From positions 1 through 64,000 of the forward strand of contig CAYFHO010000001.1 of the NCBI GenBank assembly GCA_964342825.1: a DNA stretch of 64,000 nucleotides, given 5' to 3'. This stretch comes from AAA164-E04 sp964342825. GTDB taxonomy: Bacteria; Verrucomicrobiota; Verrucomicrobiia; Limisphaerales; AAA164-E04. Positions 1-8,919 of this stretch are shown here, one piece after another; the first letter of the stretch is position 1, and each line of letters begins with the position of its first letter. Position numbers and translations under genes: made by a program. Under the pieces are notes generated by a model that saw only the letters and a list, made by a program, of their open reading frames with translations, had not been told where the DNA came from and ran no database searches.

Positions 1-1339
1 ATCCAAGAGAACTGATTTGATGGGATTGTTGTTGTTGATATCACCTCCTGGTTATGGAAAAACCACTTTGATGGAATACATCGCCAACCGGTTGGGGCTT
101 ATATTCCTTAAAATCAATGGTCCGGCCATAGGGCACGAAACGGTTACACTTAATCCCGCGGAAGCGCCCAGCGCCGTTGCCAAAGAGGAATTGGAGCGCT
201 TGAATTTCGGATTTGAAATGGGGGACAACATCATGATTTATCTGGACGATATCCAGCATCTTAATCCTGAATTTCTCCAGAAATTCATCTCTCTGTGCGA
301 TGCACAAAGAAAAATCGAGGGAGTGTTTCAGGGGCAAAGCAAGACCTATGATTTCAGGGGGAGAAGGGTCTCGGTCGTCATGGCCGGAAATCCTTACACG
401 GAAAGTGGACACCGATTTGCCATTCCGGACATGCTTGCCAACAGGGCTGATATCTACAATTTGGGAGATGTGGCTCAAGGTTCGGAAGAGGTCTTTCGTT
501 TGAGTTATCTGGAAAATGCAGTGACCTCCAATCCGCTTCTTTCAAAACTCTTGACCCAACATCAGGAAGATTTGATTCCGTTGGTACGAATCGCAGAAGG
601 TGGCGAGCGCGAATCGGAATCAATAATCGGAAATTATGCACCTCAGGAAATTGAAGACATCGTTGCGGTGATGACCAAACTGCTGTGGTTGCGTGAATCC
701 GTTTATAAGGTTAATCAGGAGTATATTCGATCAGCGGGGCAAAATGATGCCTACCGCACCGAACCTACCTTTAAGCTGCAAGGTTCATATCGAAATATGA
801 ATCGCCTGGCTGAAAAAGTCGTGCCCATTATGAATGATCAGGAATTGAATGCCCTGTTACTGGATCATTATAAAAACGAAAGCCAAACCCTGACCCATGG
901 CGCAGAATCAAACTATCTGAAGTTTCTAGAAATCATCGATCAGCTCAATGATGAGCAACGTATTCGTTGGGATGACATTAAAAAGAAATTTCGCAAAAAC
1001 CTGCTTTTTGGAGGACAGGATGAGAATGACCCGGTTGGGCGCGTCGTCAAACAGCTTTCTGGTGTTGGAGGCGAACTCGATGAGATCCGGGAAGCCATCC
1101 AGCACGGGCTGAAATCCATGAATCTTAATGCTGAGCATTCAAGTTCACCAAAATCCACACCATTAATTTTGATCCATTCTTCCAGTCCCGCCAGACCCAT
1201 TAAAACATCTCTACCTGTCACCACCTTCTCCACCGGTGATTCAAATACTGGAGTCAAAGAGATCACCATTGACGAAGAAACTCTCAAGAAGATATGGGCA
1301 GTTATTGAGGGGAGTAGCTCCAACAGTAGTGAAAGTTAA
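1..1339 (+). CDS. AAA ATPase domain of a large 'DNA repair ATPase' (C-terminal part, cut by window edge)
   Basis: The reading frame is open to the left edge (codons before the first ATG at 20 read S-K-R-T-D-L), so the gene starts outside the window and only its C-terminal AAA+ part is seen. A Walker A loop (PPGYGKTT) lies about 10 residues into the visible part and a Walker B (MIYLDDIQ) about 65 residues later, followed by a sensor-1 like VVMAGNPYTESG. This order and the stretches around LANRADIYNLGD and GSYRNMNRLAEKVVPIMND match my memory of the roughly 1,700-residue proteins labelled DNA repair ATPase in Verrucomicrobia and Planctomycetes, whose AAA module sits at the C-terminus. ATP hydrolysis is supported; the repair role is only a database label. 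The last 80 residues are Ser/Thr/Pro-rich and likely disordered. Convergent with the next gene, 4 bp apart. Confidence 0.85.
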   Translation, partial: SKRTDLMGLLLLISPPGYGKTTLMEYIANRLGLIFLKINGPAIGHETVTLNPAEAPSAVAKEELERLNFGFEMGDNIMIYLDDIQHLNPEFLQKFISLCDAQRKIEGVFQGQSKTYDFRGRRVSVVMAGNPYTESGHRFAIPDMLANRADIYNLGDVAQGSEEVFRLSYLENAVTSNPLLSKLLTQHQEDLIPLVRIAEGGERESESIIGNYAPQEIEDIVAVMTKLLWLRESVYKVNQEYIRSAGQNDAYRTEPTFKLQGSYRNMNRLAEKVVPIMNDQELNALLLDHYKNESQTLTHGAESNYLKFLEIIDQLNDEQRIRWDDIKKKFRKNLLFGGQDENDPVGRVVKQLSGVGGELDEIREAIQHGLKSMNLNAEHSSSPKSTPLILIHSSSPARPIKTSLPVTTFSTGDSNTGVKEITIDEETLKKIWAVIEGSSSNSSES

Positions 1340-1343
1340 AAAA

Positions 1344-2060
1344 TTAATCTTCCAGTTTTTTCATTCTTAATGGAGTTTGTTTCATAGCTGCGATGCCTAA
1401 TCGATGAGCTAACTCAATGCATTCTCTGGTAGGTTTTGGATTGGGTTCCACCAGGAAAACTGTGATTGCCAACCTTTGAAGGAATTCAGATTTTATTATT
1501 AATTTTGGAACCGGTTGTTGGGAGTCCACAGTAGTGAATTCTAACTCGTTACCTTTTTCAATAACGATCCAATGAAGTGCACCATTCTCCGGTTTCTTTA
1601 TTAGAGCAAGAGCTTTCCAAGATTTTGAAAGGTGATCATCTAGCTGGACAATCGGATTGTCATCTTCCAGATTCAGCAGTTTGAGAAGGAATCCATCTTG
1701 AGATAGTACTCTGCAAATGTCGGGTTGAAGTGCCCCTTGCGTTGAATGCATAAACGGAATTGCTGGTCTATCAATTCCAAGCCTCTTTCGCAACTTATGA
1801 TCATCTGGGGGTAATCCGTGTGCCTGATAAATCGAACGTAGGGCATGAAGTCCACATGTGTGGTTTTCTATTTGTTGTTCGGGTATCGCACTTTTGGCGA
1901 TCAATTGTGGGCGAAAACCTAGTTCCAAGGCACGTGGAAAAGCGTTCCTAAAAATTTGATCAATAATGATAAAGTAGGCAATAATAGCGACAGCAAGAGA
2001 CGCGCATGTTATCAAACTCAGGCGCTTGAAATTTATTCTACACTTTGCTCCTGCTTTCAT
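1344..2060 (-). CDS. Membrane-anchored C39-like (papain-fold) cysteine peptidase
   Basis: A 238-residue protein with one N-terminal transmembrane segment (about residues 15-34) and a C39-like peptidase fold. The expected catalytic residues are visible: Cys69 in the HTCGLHALRSIY motif that starts the first helix, His163 in ALHWIVIE, and Asp179 in TVDSQ. Families with this layout cleave leader peptides or act on extracytoplasmic substrates. There is no ABC transporter domain and no adjacent ATPase, so this is not a standard bacteriocin exporter. The single anchor suggests the catalytic domain faces the periplasm, though the orientation is inferred. The start is the ATG at 2060. It is transcribed away from the antiporter gene, so the 86-bp divergent gap should hold both promoters. 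Peptidase membership is well supported; the substrate is unknown. Confidence 0.7.
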   Translation of the reverse strand: MKAGAKCRINFKRLSLITCASLAVAIIAYFIIIDQIFRNAFPRALELGFRPQLIAKSAIPEQQIENHTCGLHALRSIYQAHGLPPDDHKLRKRLGIDRPAIPFMHSTQGALQPDICRVLSQDGFLLKLLNLEDDNPIVQLDDHLSKSWKALALIKKPENGALHWIVIEKGNELEFTTVDSQQPVPKLIIKSEFLQRLAITVFLVEPNPKPTRECIELAHRLGIAAMKQTPLRMKKLED

Positions 2061-2146
2061 TTTGATTTCAGCCAGACATTATTTTGACACTCACTGTGAT
2101 GCAATGTTCAAATGGGCGCGGAACTGGTGTTTCCAAGCAGAAATGA

Positions 2147-3247
2147 TTGAATGACTTTTACCAAATGACGATAGAGGCATTGCTTTATATTTTGTTTGGA
2201 CTGATGGGCCTTGTTGCAGGGGGGGAACTGTTGGTGCGGGGTGCGGTTGATTTGGCAAAACTCGCACGGATTTCGCCGCTGGTCATCGGTTTGACGGTTG
2301 TTGCATTTGGAACGAGTTCTCCCGAGTTAGCGGTTTCCATTCGTTCGATGCTTTACGGAAGCACGGGCATTTCGATTGGGAATATATTAGGTAGTAACAT
2401 CTTTAATATCCTTTTGGTCCTTGGTTTGACGGCTTCGCTGACTCCGCTGATTGCATCCAGGCAGCTCATAAGATTCGATGTCCCCGTCATGATTCTGGCA
2501 TCGGTGATGACACTCGCTCTTTCCTGGGACGGAGTGCTTTCAAGACTCGATGGAGTGGGTTTGTTTTTATCCCTTTGCGTCTATTCTGTCTGGAAATTGA
2601 AAGAAGGTAGGAAACAGCATCATGAAGTTTCCTTAAAGCAGGCTGACTTGGTTGCTGAGAACAAAGGGAAATCCATTTGGAACCCCCTGGGATCCATCCT
2701 GAAACTCTTACTTGGCTTGATCCTGCTGTCCGTTGGTTCAAGGGGATTGGTCATCGGCGGCGTTTCCATAGCGACTGCATGGGGAGTCAGTAAATTGATT
2801 ATAGGATTGACCATCGTGGCCATTGGCACCTCGTTGCCTGAAATCGTCACCGCTATTATGTCGATACGTCAGGGGCAACGCGATATAGCAATAGGTAATG
2901 TAGTGGGCAGCAATTTGTTCAACTTATTAGGAGTGCTTGGACTGACTAGTATCGTCGCTCCAGATGGACTTGTCATTCCACAAGCAGCCCTGGATTTTGA
3001 TATGTTCGTGATGGTGGCCGTCGCCATGGCATGTTTGCCTATATTTTTTACGGGACGCCAAATTTCACGATGGGAGGGCGGTTTATTTCTTTTCTATTTT
3101 TTGGTGTACACCTTGTTTCTGATTTTGGATGCCATGGGAAGTCAGCATCTGAGAACTTTGGCATGGGTCATGGTTATCTTTGTTATTCCTCTAACCGTGA
3201 TTACCCTTTGTGTTACTGTCTTTCAAGGTGTCCGAAACAAATCCTGA
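2147..3247 (+). CDS. Calcium/sodium antiporter, CaCA family (YrbG-like)
   Basis: A 366-residue polytopic membrane protein with the duplicated alpha-repeat of cation/Ca2+ exchangers. Repeat 1 carries VAFGTSSPELAVSI followed by GNILGSNIFNILLVLG; repeat 2 carries VAIGTSLPEIVTAI followed by GNVVGSNLFNLLGVLG. The glutamate in each repeat is the ion-coordinating residue of the family. About ten membrane segments are visible, in two halves joined by a charged loop near residues 145-175. The family exports Ca2+ across the inner membrane in exchange for Na+ or H+. The start is uncertain: TTG at 2147 gives the length stated, and ATG at 2165 would remove six residues. A TTGACA hexamer at 2084-2089 could be a -35 element, but its -10 partner is poor. 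Transcribed in the same direction as the serine hydrolase 12 bp downstream. Confidence 0.9.
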   Translation: MNDFYQMTIEALLYILFGLMGLVAGGELLVRGAVDLAKLARISPLVIGLTVVAFGTSSPELAVSIRSMLYGSTGISIGNILGSNIFNILLVLGLTASLTPLIASRQLIRFDVPVMILASVMTLALSWDGVLSRLDGVGLFLSLCVYSVWKLKEGRKQHHEVSLKQADLVAENKGKSIWNPLGSILKLLLGLILLSVGSRGLVIGGVSIATAWGVSKLIIGLTIVAIGTSLPEIVTAIMSIRQGQRDIAIGNVVGSNLFNLLGVLGLTSIVAPDGLVIPQAALDFDMFVMVAVAMACLPIFFTGRQISRWEGGLFLFYFLVYTLFLILDAMGSQHLRTLAWVMVIFVIPLTVITLCVTVFQGVRNKS

Positions 3248-3259
3248 GTTATTTTTAGC

Positions 3260-4972
3260 ATGAAGATACATTTTATCGCCCGTTTGCTACTCATGGGTTC
3301 TATCCTGTTGAGTCTTTGTTTGGTTGAAGTTGCCAACAGTCAACCGAAAGCCCAGTCCATTGAAGTTGCAATTGATCAACTCCTGGAGCCATTTGATCGA
3401 TCAGATGCACCAGGATTGGCGGTGGGCGTGATTTTCAAAGGAGAAACAATTTACTCCAAAGGGTGGGGGATGGCTGATCTTGAGAATAAGGTTCGGCTCA
3501 CACCAGATTCCGTATTCGATATAGCTTCTGTTTCCAAACAATTTGCCGGTATGGCCGTTGCCATCCTGGAATCCGAAAACAAACTCAAGCTCAATGATCG
3601 AGTCATGGCGCATGTCCATGGGCTTCCTGACGTCTTTAATCCTGTTTCGCTAGACCACCTCTTACACCATACCAGCGGTATTCGGGATTGGCCTGGAACA
3701 CTGGTGCTGGGTGGGCGGCGTTTCGATGATGTCATTGAGTTTGACGATATTTTGGAAATGGCGCGCCGTCAGGAAGCATTGAGTTTTACTCCCGGCGATA
3801 AATTCTCCTACTCCAATACTGGATACAACCTACTTGCTCGTACGGTAGAAACGGTGACTGGAAATGATTTTTCAAACTGGATGAAGGAAAATGTTTTTCA
3901 TCCTTTGGACATGACCGATTCCCATTTCCATGACAACCTTGGAAGAGTCATTCCCCGACGAGTCCGTTCCTATCAAGGTAACAAGAATGGGCCATTCAGA
4001 AATGTGGGCAATCAATTGATGGCCCTCGGTTCCAGTTCACTTTATTCCACTGTCAATGACCTGTTGAAATGGATGCATCATTTTGAGGATCCCAAAATTA
4101 CAACATCAGATGTTATCCAGAGAATGATGGAACCCGGCAAATTGAACAATGGGAACTCGACGGGATATGCCTACGGATTTGGGATTGGCAAATATCGTGG
4201 AACCAAACGCGTTTCTCACAGTGGCGCATGGGCAGGATTTAGAACTTACCTGCTTTACTTGCCAGAATTTCAATTCGGTGTGGTAGTCCTGAGTAACTGG
4301 AGCGGATTGAACACCTCCTCCTATGCCTACAAAATAGCCAACCTTGTTCTAGACAATGACCCCTCCAAGCCAGTCCCGCTAGCAAGCGAAGAACAATCTT
4401 CTCAGATCAATGCCCCAATCTCGTTTTCAGACGTGGATTGGAAAAAATGGCAGGGGATCTATTCATCGACTGGCAACAGCGATTCGGTCATTCAATTGTT
4501 CGAAAGAAACGCGCAACCATGGATCGAGCTTCCAGATGGCAGGGGTTTCAAGTTATTACCGACTTCAACCACTGAATTCGTCCATTCCAAACTAAACATA
4601 AGGGTTTCATGTTCCAGCGGTATCAATGGGTGGCCAAAGAAACTGAGCATAAAATCTCCAGATTGGACCGGCAACGCAGAGGAAAGAGCCTCTGCAAATT
4701 TTGAAGAATCAGAACTGAAGGATTACGTCGGAATTTACCAATCGACCGAACTATTAACTGAATACCGCATTGAAGAATCCGGCAGGAATCTGAAAGCCAT
4801 TCATCACCGTCACGCCCCGGTTTTGCTTCAAAGATTTTCCAAGGATCGATTTACCTCAAAAGTTTGGTATTGGAGTCAAGTCGATTTTGATCGGGATTCA
4901 TCCGGCAAAATTTCCGGCTTGAGGGTTACTCAGGGTAGGAATCACAATATGCTGTTCAGGAAAAAGGACTGA
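3260..4972 (+). CDS. Secreted serine hydrolase, class C beta-lactamase-like fold
   Basis: A 570-residue protein with an N-terminal signal peptide (about residues 1-27). The penicillin-binding/beta-lactamase class C fold is shown by three motifs in order: Ser-x-x-Lys (SVSK, near residue 90), Tyr-Ser-Asn (near 184) and His-Ser-Gly (near 320). The nucleophile is the first Ser. After about residue 390 come two similar beta-rich segments, each opening with a W/Y-x-G-I-Y pattern (WQGIYSSTG and YVGIYQSTE), like the lipocalin-type tails often attached to these hydrolases. Family members are D-aminopeptidases, esterases or peptidoglycan-active enzymes; sequence alone does not choose between them. Following the antiporter by 12 bp, it may be cotranscribed with it. 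It converges on the secretin gene. Confidence 0.88.
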   Translation: MKIHFIARLLLMGSILLSLCLVEVANSQPKAQSIEVAIDQLLEPFDRSDAPGLAVGVIFKGETIYSKGWGMADLENKVRLTPDSVFDIASVSKQFAGMAVAILESENKLKLNDRVMAHVHGLPDVFNPVSLDHLLHHTSGIRDWPGTLVLGGRRFDDVIEFDDILEMARRQEALSFTPGDKFSYSNTGYNLLARTVETVTGNDFSNWMKENVFHPLDMTDSHFHDNLGRVIPRRVRSYQGNKNGPFRNVGNQLMALGSSSLYSTVNDLLKWMHHFEDPKITTSDVIQRMMEPGKLNNGNSTGYAYGFGIGKYRGTKRVSHSGAWAGFRTYLLYLPEFQFGVVVLSNWSGLNTSSYAYKIANLVLDNDPSKPVPLASEEQSSQINAPISFSDVDWKKWQGIYSSTGNSDSVIQLFERNAQPWIELPDGRGFKLLPTSTTEFVHSKLNIRVSCSSGINGWPKKLSIKSPDWTGNAEERASANFEESELKDYVGIYQSTELLTEYRIEESGRNLKAIHHRHAPVLLQRFSKDRFTSKVWYWSQVDFDRDSSGKISGLRVTQGRNHNMLFRKKD

Positions 4973-4986
4973 TCAAGGATCGGAAT

Positions 4987-6171
4987 TTATTTCCCACGTC
5001 TGAAGAACCCTTTCTTCTTTTTCTGGTCGGCTTCCTTGTCTTCTTCCTTCTTCAAACCCTCCACCTCACCCACAAATTGGTTCAGCTCTTCCTCGGTGAA
5101 AGCCTTGCTTGCGAGTTGTGAATTCTCGGATTCAAGTGTGGTCATTTTGTCCAGTTCCCTGGGGTCTTGAACAATGTAAGGTGTCAGGAAAATTAACAAT
5201 TCCGTCTTGGTGTCCTCTTTCACCGTCCGGCGAAATGCCCAACCAAGTAATGGAATGTCCCCAAGCAGTGGAACTTTACGTCTACTTTCAATTTTATTCT
5301 TTTCCATTAAGCCGCCGATAATGACGGTTTTTCCATGAGGCGTCACCACCACCGTTTCTGCAGCCCGCTTCGCAAATACAGGTGCTTCCACTCCTGCAGA
5401 GATTGTCACGGTTTCGTCACTGATCGTTGAGATCTCAGGAGCCACGATCATTTCCACCATTCCGTCCTGAGTAATAAAAGGTGTCACCCGCAGGATAATG
5501 CCTATATCTCGATAAATGACCGTATTCACCTGCTGCCCACCCTGCAGGAAGTTGACGTTGTCGATGAAGGGAACTTCCTGCCCCACTGTAATAATGGCTT
5601 CCTGATTGTTTCGCGCCAGGATGGAGGGACGCGAGAGCACTTCCAGTTTTCCCGCCTCAGCTATGGCTTTCAGCGTGACATTGAAATCGTTATCCAGGAG
5701 TTGGTAGATCCCTCCTTGCCCTTGAGTTGCCATGCCGAATGCTGATTGCACAATGTTGGTCGTGGAACCGGAGACATTGGTCCACCCCCCTTCGACTCCT
5801 ACATCGAGATCATCTCGATGCGTGACTTCCATGAATACAACTTTAATGAGTACCTGCGGCTTGGGGCGATCCAGTGTTTTTAATACCTCTCCTATTTGTT
5901 GACTGGTTTCCTCATCAGTGACAACGATGACTGATCTTGTCTCTGGATCCACTTCAATGAGGGCATCTCCTACCTGAGTGTTATTCAGATACTGTCTGGT
6001 CGTTTGTCCTCCAAGAGCTCCACCTCCTCCAAATTGAGCCAGGGCGGTATCATTCAAAAGGCAAATGCCAATGATCAGAAAGAGCCATTGCATGCCGGTC
6101 TTTCCTGATGATGAATGACTCCTTTCACATGTGGCTAATGGAGCGTTTTTGAGTGTTTGTAAATGCATCAT
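4987..6171 (-). CDS. gspD: Type II secretion secretin, pore-forming half (GspD C-terminal part)
   Basis: Secretin of the outer-membrane type II secretion channel, but only its last N domain and the pore domain. Visible features are a signal sequence (WLFLIIGICLLNDTALAQ), an N3-like segment (about residues 45-95 of this start), and the secretin domain with VGQEVPFIDNV, a VTPFITQDGMVEMIV stretch, the VVVTPHGKTVIIGGL gate region and the C-terminal RKVPLLGDIPLLGWAF/LLIFLTPYIV signature. The tail is Lys/Glu-rich. A single-gene GspD is normally about 650-750 residues; here the remaining N domains are encoded by the preceding gene. A frame open to GTG at 6207 would overlap that gene by one base, but ATG at 6171 has AAAGGGA five bases upstream and is preferred. 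Last gene of the operon; convergent with the hydrolase. Confidence 0.88.
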   Translation of the reverse strand: MMHLQTLKNAPLATCERSHSSSGKTGMQWLFLIIGICLLNDTALAQFGGGGALGGQTTRQYLNNTQVGDALIEVDPETRSVIVVTDEETSQQIGEVLKTLDRPKPQVLIKVVFMEVTHRDDLDVGVEGGWTNVSGSTTNIVQSAFGMATQGQGGIYQLLDNDFNVTLKAIAEAGKLEVLSRPSILARNNQEAIITVGQEVPFIDNVNFLQGGQQVNTVIYRDIGIILRVTPFITQDGMVEMIVAPEISTISDETVTISAGVEAPVFAKRAAETVVVTPHGKTVIIGGLMEKNKIESRRKVPLLGDIPLLGWAFRRTVKEDTKTELLIFLTPYIVQDPRELDKMTTLESENSQLASKAFTEEELNQFVGEVEGLKKEEDKEADQKKKKGFFRRGK

Positions 6172-6206
6172 ATTCCCTTTTGATCTGTAATTTTCCAAAC
6201 TAACCA

Positions 6207-7736
6207 CTAGCGATTCGTCACTCCACCACCTGCACCGCCAAGGCCAAAGTTTTGCTGATTGACACTGCGATTGTTGAGGGGGTTGTTGTTGTTTTGTCCG
6301 CTTCGGTTTGCGTTGTTGCGGTTGTTCAAGGTAGTGCTTTGAGATTCGAACATACCTCTTAAAATGGTCGCCACATTATCCACGTCTGCATTGTCGAGTG
6401 AATAAACATAAACCTTCTGCTTTTTGGAAGAGTCGGAGTCCAACTGAGTGATCATACGCTCGATTTGGCTCATAAGATTCGACGCTGCTGACACAATTAC
6501 CGAATTGGTTCTAGGATCTGGTACGGCAGTGACTCGTGTCATGGCCTGCACGCGGGAACTCTCCTCATTACCTCCAGAACCACGACTGCCTCCGCGATCT
6601 CCTCCTCCACCAAACGGCCCCCTGCCAAAACGAAATCCTCCTCGAGAGCTGGTCTGTTCCTGGCTGCTGTCATCAAATAAATCCTTCAGGATTTCAGACA
6701 TTTCAAATGCGTCGGCATACTGAAGCGGAAAAACCTGTAACTCGGTGATATCATCCACATTCTTGTCTATCTCCGTCACGAGCTGGATGATGGTTGGCAT
6801 ATATTCATCGGGAGCACTCACCACCAGTGAATTGGTGCGTTCGTCAGCGACTGCCACCACTCTCGAAGCCGCCTGCAAAGCTTCACTATCTCCACTGTTG
6901 CTGCTACCTCCTCGATCACCACGACCTCGATCATCCCCACCACCACGTCCGCCAAATCTGAAACTTGAAAAAATACTACGGCCACTACTGCTTCGACCGC
7001 GTGACGATTGTTGTGGTGCTTCAAATAAGTTTTTCACCACTTCGGCAAGTTCTGTCGCATCAGAATATTTTAAAGGAAATACTTTGAGCTGGGAGATGCC
7101 GGAAATACTGGTGTCCAGGGCACGAATAATTTCAGCCACTCGCCGAATGTTGTTTTCCGTACCGGTCAGCACCACGGCATTGCTGCTTTCATTTGCTGTC
7201 ATGCTGGCATTGTCCGGCAGTAAAGGTTCCAGGTTTTCAATCAGATCAACGGCTCCTGTATATCTGACCGGAATAATCTGGGTCACCATCCTGTCGGTTT
7301 GAGGAATCTCTGCCGGATCATTTCCGGTACGAACTGGAAGATTTTCAGTTTTTGCACTGCTGCTTGAAACGATCTTTAACGTGTTGCCGACTCTAATGGC
7401 TGCATAGCCCTTTTCATTCAGAATAGAGTCCAACAGTGAAACCGCCTCTTCTTTATTGAGTGGTCGATTATTCCAGACGCTGACCTCTCCTGAAATATCG
7501 GTTTCTGCGATAATGGAAAAACCAGCGGCCTCGCTCATGTAATCCAGCACCATTTCCAGAGGGACGTTTCGAAAGTTCATCCTCAATCCGGTTTCGCTCT
7601 GAGGCGCAGTCTCATTATTCAGTGGTCTGGATGCTTGGTTCTCCGCATTTTGTGCGAGCACCCGCCATTCCTGGATATTGAATGCCAGGCAGAGTGTCAT
7701 TAGAAGAATGTATTTGTTCATAAAAATCTGATTCAT
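6207..7736 (-). CDS. Secretin N-domain protein (GspD periplasmic half, separate polypeptide)
   Basis: A 509-residue exported protein (signal peptide about residues 1-28) made of the periplasmic N domains of a type II secretin without any pore domain. An N0-like domain (LRMNFRNVPLEMVLDYMSEAAGF) is followed by three N1-N3-like repeats, each starting with an x-PLxYxDAxE pattern: IIPVRYTGAVDL, VFPLKYSDATEL and VFPLQYADAFEM, then a fourth partial one (VYSLDNADVDNV). Long Gly/Arg/Ser/Asp-rich insertions sit inside the second and third repeats (about residues 245-285 and 355-390), and the tail is Asn/Gly-rich. It should form the periplasmic vestibule of the channel together with the pore-domain protein encoded next, presumably by co-assembly. 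The ATG at 7736 overlaps the stop of the GspC-like gene as ATGA. Confidence 0.82.
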   Translation of the reverse strand: MNQIFMNKYILLMTLCLAFNIQEWRVLAQNAENQASRPLNNETAPQSETGLRMNFRNVPLEMVLDYMSEAAGFSIIAETDISGEVSVWNNRPLNKEEAVSLLDSILNEKGYAAIRVGNTLKIVSSSSAKTENLPVRTGNDPAEIPQTDRMVTQIIPVRYTGAVDLIENLEPLLPDNASMTANESSNAVVLTGTENNIRRVAEIIRALDTSISGISQLKVFPLKYSDATELAEVVKNLFEAPQQSSRGRSSSGRSIFSSFRFGGRGGGDDRGRGDRGGSSNSGDSEALQAASRVVAVADERTNSLVVSAPDEYMPTIIQLVTEIDKNVDDITELQVFPLQYADAFEMSEILKDLFDDSSQEQTSSRGGFRFGRGPFGGGGDRGGSRGSGGNEESSRVQAMTRVTAVPDPRTNSVIVSAASNLMSQIERMITQLDSDSSKKQKVYVYSLDNADVDNVATILRGMFESQSTTLNNRNNANRSGQNNNNPLNNRSVNQQNFGLGGAGGGVTNR

Positions 7737-8389
7737 TGTCCCATTTGTTGTTTCCTGCGCTCCATGAGCTGTTTCAAAATGTCATTGGATTCCAGTCCAG
7801 AAAGGTCTGGTGCATCGGAATCATCAGAATTCGTTGCGTTGTCTGAGCTGCTGGAGGAGCTAAAACGCCTCGAGGATGTTCGTCCAGAAACGGATCGTCC
7901 TTCCTCCAGGGTTCGCCATTCCTCATCTCCTCGTTTTGAACGACCAGACCCAACCCGCAACTCGATGATTTTTCCATCGAAATCCAAAACAACTTTGTCG
8001 TATTCCACACTCGTCAGTTTGTGATTGCCCAGGGACTCACCTAGCTTGATAGCACCCGTCCAGTCCGAGTCCGTGCCGTTGAAAAACGCAAGTTGTTTGT
8101 CGGCATAGCTCATCGTGCCCAGAAGAGTGAATGACTCTTCACGCGGAGGCTCCGGGCGACGTTCGCGATCTCTCTGCCTTGGGCCGCGACGATCCGGATC
8201 AAAAATATTTCGATCAAGAATCAATTGGAACCGTTCAAATGCATTCGGAGCGCTTTCATCTTTGATCTGAACTTCTGAGGATGTCTCGTTGGATTCACCT
8301 TCATCGGCACGAACTGAAATCTGAAAAGCAATGGATAGAACCAACAGGAGTTGGAAGCCCGGTTTGGTGATCGTTAGAACATTACTCAT
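7733..8389 (-). CDS. GspC-like type II secretion protein (HR domain)
   Basis: A 218-residue exported or singly anchored protein. After an N-terminal hydrophobic segment (about residues 10-28), it has the pattern of the GspC/PulC homology region: RNIFDPDRRG, then FTLLGTMSYADKQLAFF, GAIKLGESLGNHKLTSVE and VVLDFDGKIIELRVG. In known systems this periplasmic domain contacts the N0 domain of the secretin, and here the gene sits directly before the N-domain secretin gene, overlapping it by ATGA. There is no PDZ domain; the C-terminal 60 residues are Ser/Arg/Asp-rich and low in complexity. The charged linker (QRDRERRPEPPRE) after residue 70 is unusual. The assignment rests on the HR-like pattern plus operon position, so the family name is an inference. 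Confidence 0.68.
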   Translation of the reverse strand: MSNVLTITKPGFQLLLVLSIAFQISVRADEGESNETSSEVQIKDESAPNAFERFQLILDRNIFDPDRRGPRQRDRERRPEPPREESFTLLGTMSYADKQLAFFNGTDSDWTGAIKLGESLGNHKLTSVEYDKVVLDFDGKIIELRVGSGRSKRGDEEWRTLEEGRSVSGRTSSRRFSSSSSSDNATNSDDSDAPDLSGLESNDILKQLMERRKQQMGQ

Positions 8390-8919
8390 CTCAATGCCTC
8401 CGGTAGCAGCAATCCGCTGAAATTTACGTTCATTCCAATACTGGAACCTTTTTCATCCCTTTGGGTTAGTTCCAGCGTATCCACCTTGAGGGCCAGAGCA
8501 TCTGATTCCAGTGCATGAATAAATTTGACTATCTCTGCCAAGTCACCATAACCGTTCGCACGACATTCCAGTGTCAAATGGCCTTTATCTGAAGTGCGCC
8601 AATTGGGTTTGATGGCTGTAAAGCTGATCCGACTGTCTCTCGCCCATCGATCCACTGATTCCAGTACCTGATTTTCTGAAACGGATTTTGTTTTTGGAAT
8701 ACCCGCCTGCCATATTTGCATCCATCGACGTCGGATGGCTGATTCTCGATCCATGAGCGCTCTGCCTCTGACCACTTTTTTATCCAGCTCTTCAATTCTG
8801 CTGGACCGATCATCCCAGGACGAGAGGAGCGGTCCTATAACGAACTTATCGCCAAACAGAATCACCACCGCCACGGCAGCAGCTATCAGTAGTATTTTTT
8901 CTCGATTGGCACTATTCAT
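8386..8919 (-). CDS. gspM: GspM/PilO-like inner-membrane platform protein
   Basis: About 177 residues from the ATG at 8919 (the frame is open further upstream, but that part overlaps gspL and encodes an unlikely N-terminus). One transmembrane segment (ILLIAAAVAVVILFG, about residues 8-24) is followed by a short coiled coil and a ferredoxin-like periplasmic domain, as in GspM and PilO. The stop codon of gspL lies just inside this start, giving an 8-bp overlap, and the end overlaps the GspC-like gene by ATGA. In the family, GspM binds GspL and links the ATPase/pseudopilus machine to the periplasmic side. Sequence conservation in this family is low, so the call depends largely on size, topology and position between gspL and the GspC-like gene. 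Confidence 0.7.
   Translation of the reverse strand: MNSANREKILLIAAAVAVVILFGDKFVIGPLLSSWDDRSSRIEELDKKVVRGRALMDRESAIRRRWMQIWQAGIPKTKSVSENQVLESVDRWARDSRISFTAIKPNWRTSDKGHLTLECRANGYGDLAEIVKFIHALESDALALKVDTLELTQRDEKGSSIGMNVNFSGLLLPEALR

Noticed and set aside
2084..2112. TTGACA as promoter of the antiporter gene
   Set aside because: The -35 hexamer is perfect, but the best -10 at proper spacing (TTCAAA) matches only three of six positions; not listed as a feature.
6560..6990. Gly/Arg-rich DNA repeats as tandem repeats or CRISPR-like array
   Set aside because: The repeats are irregular, in frame, and explained by the low-complexity protein sequence.
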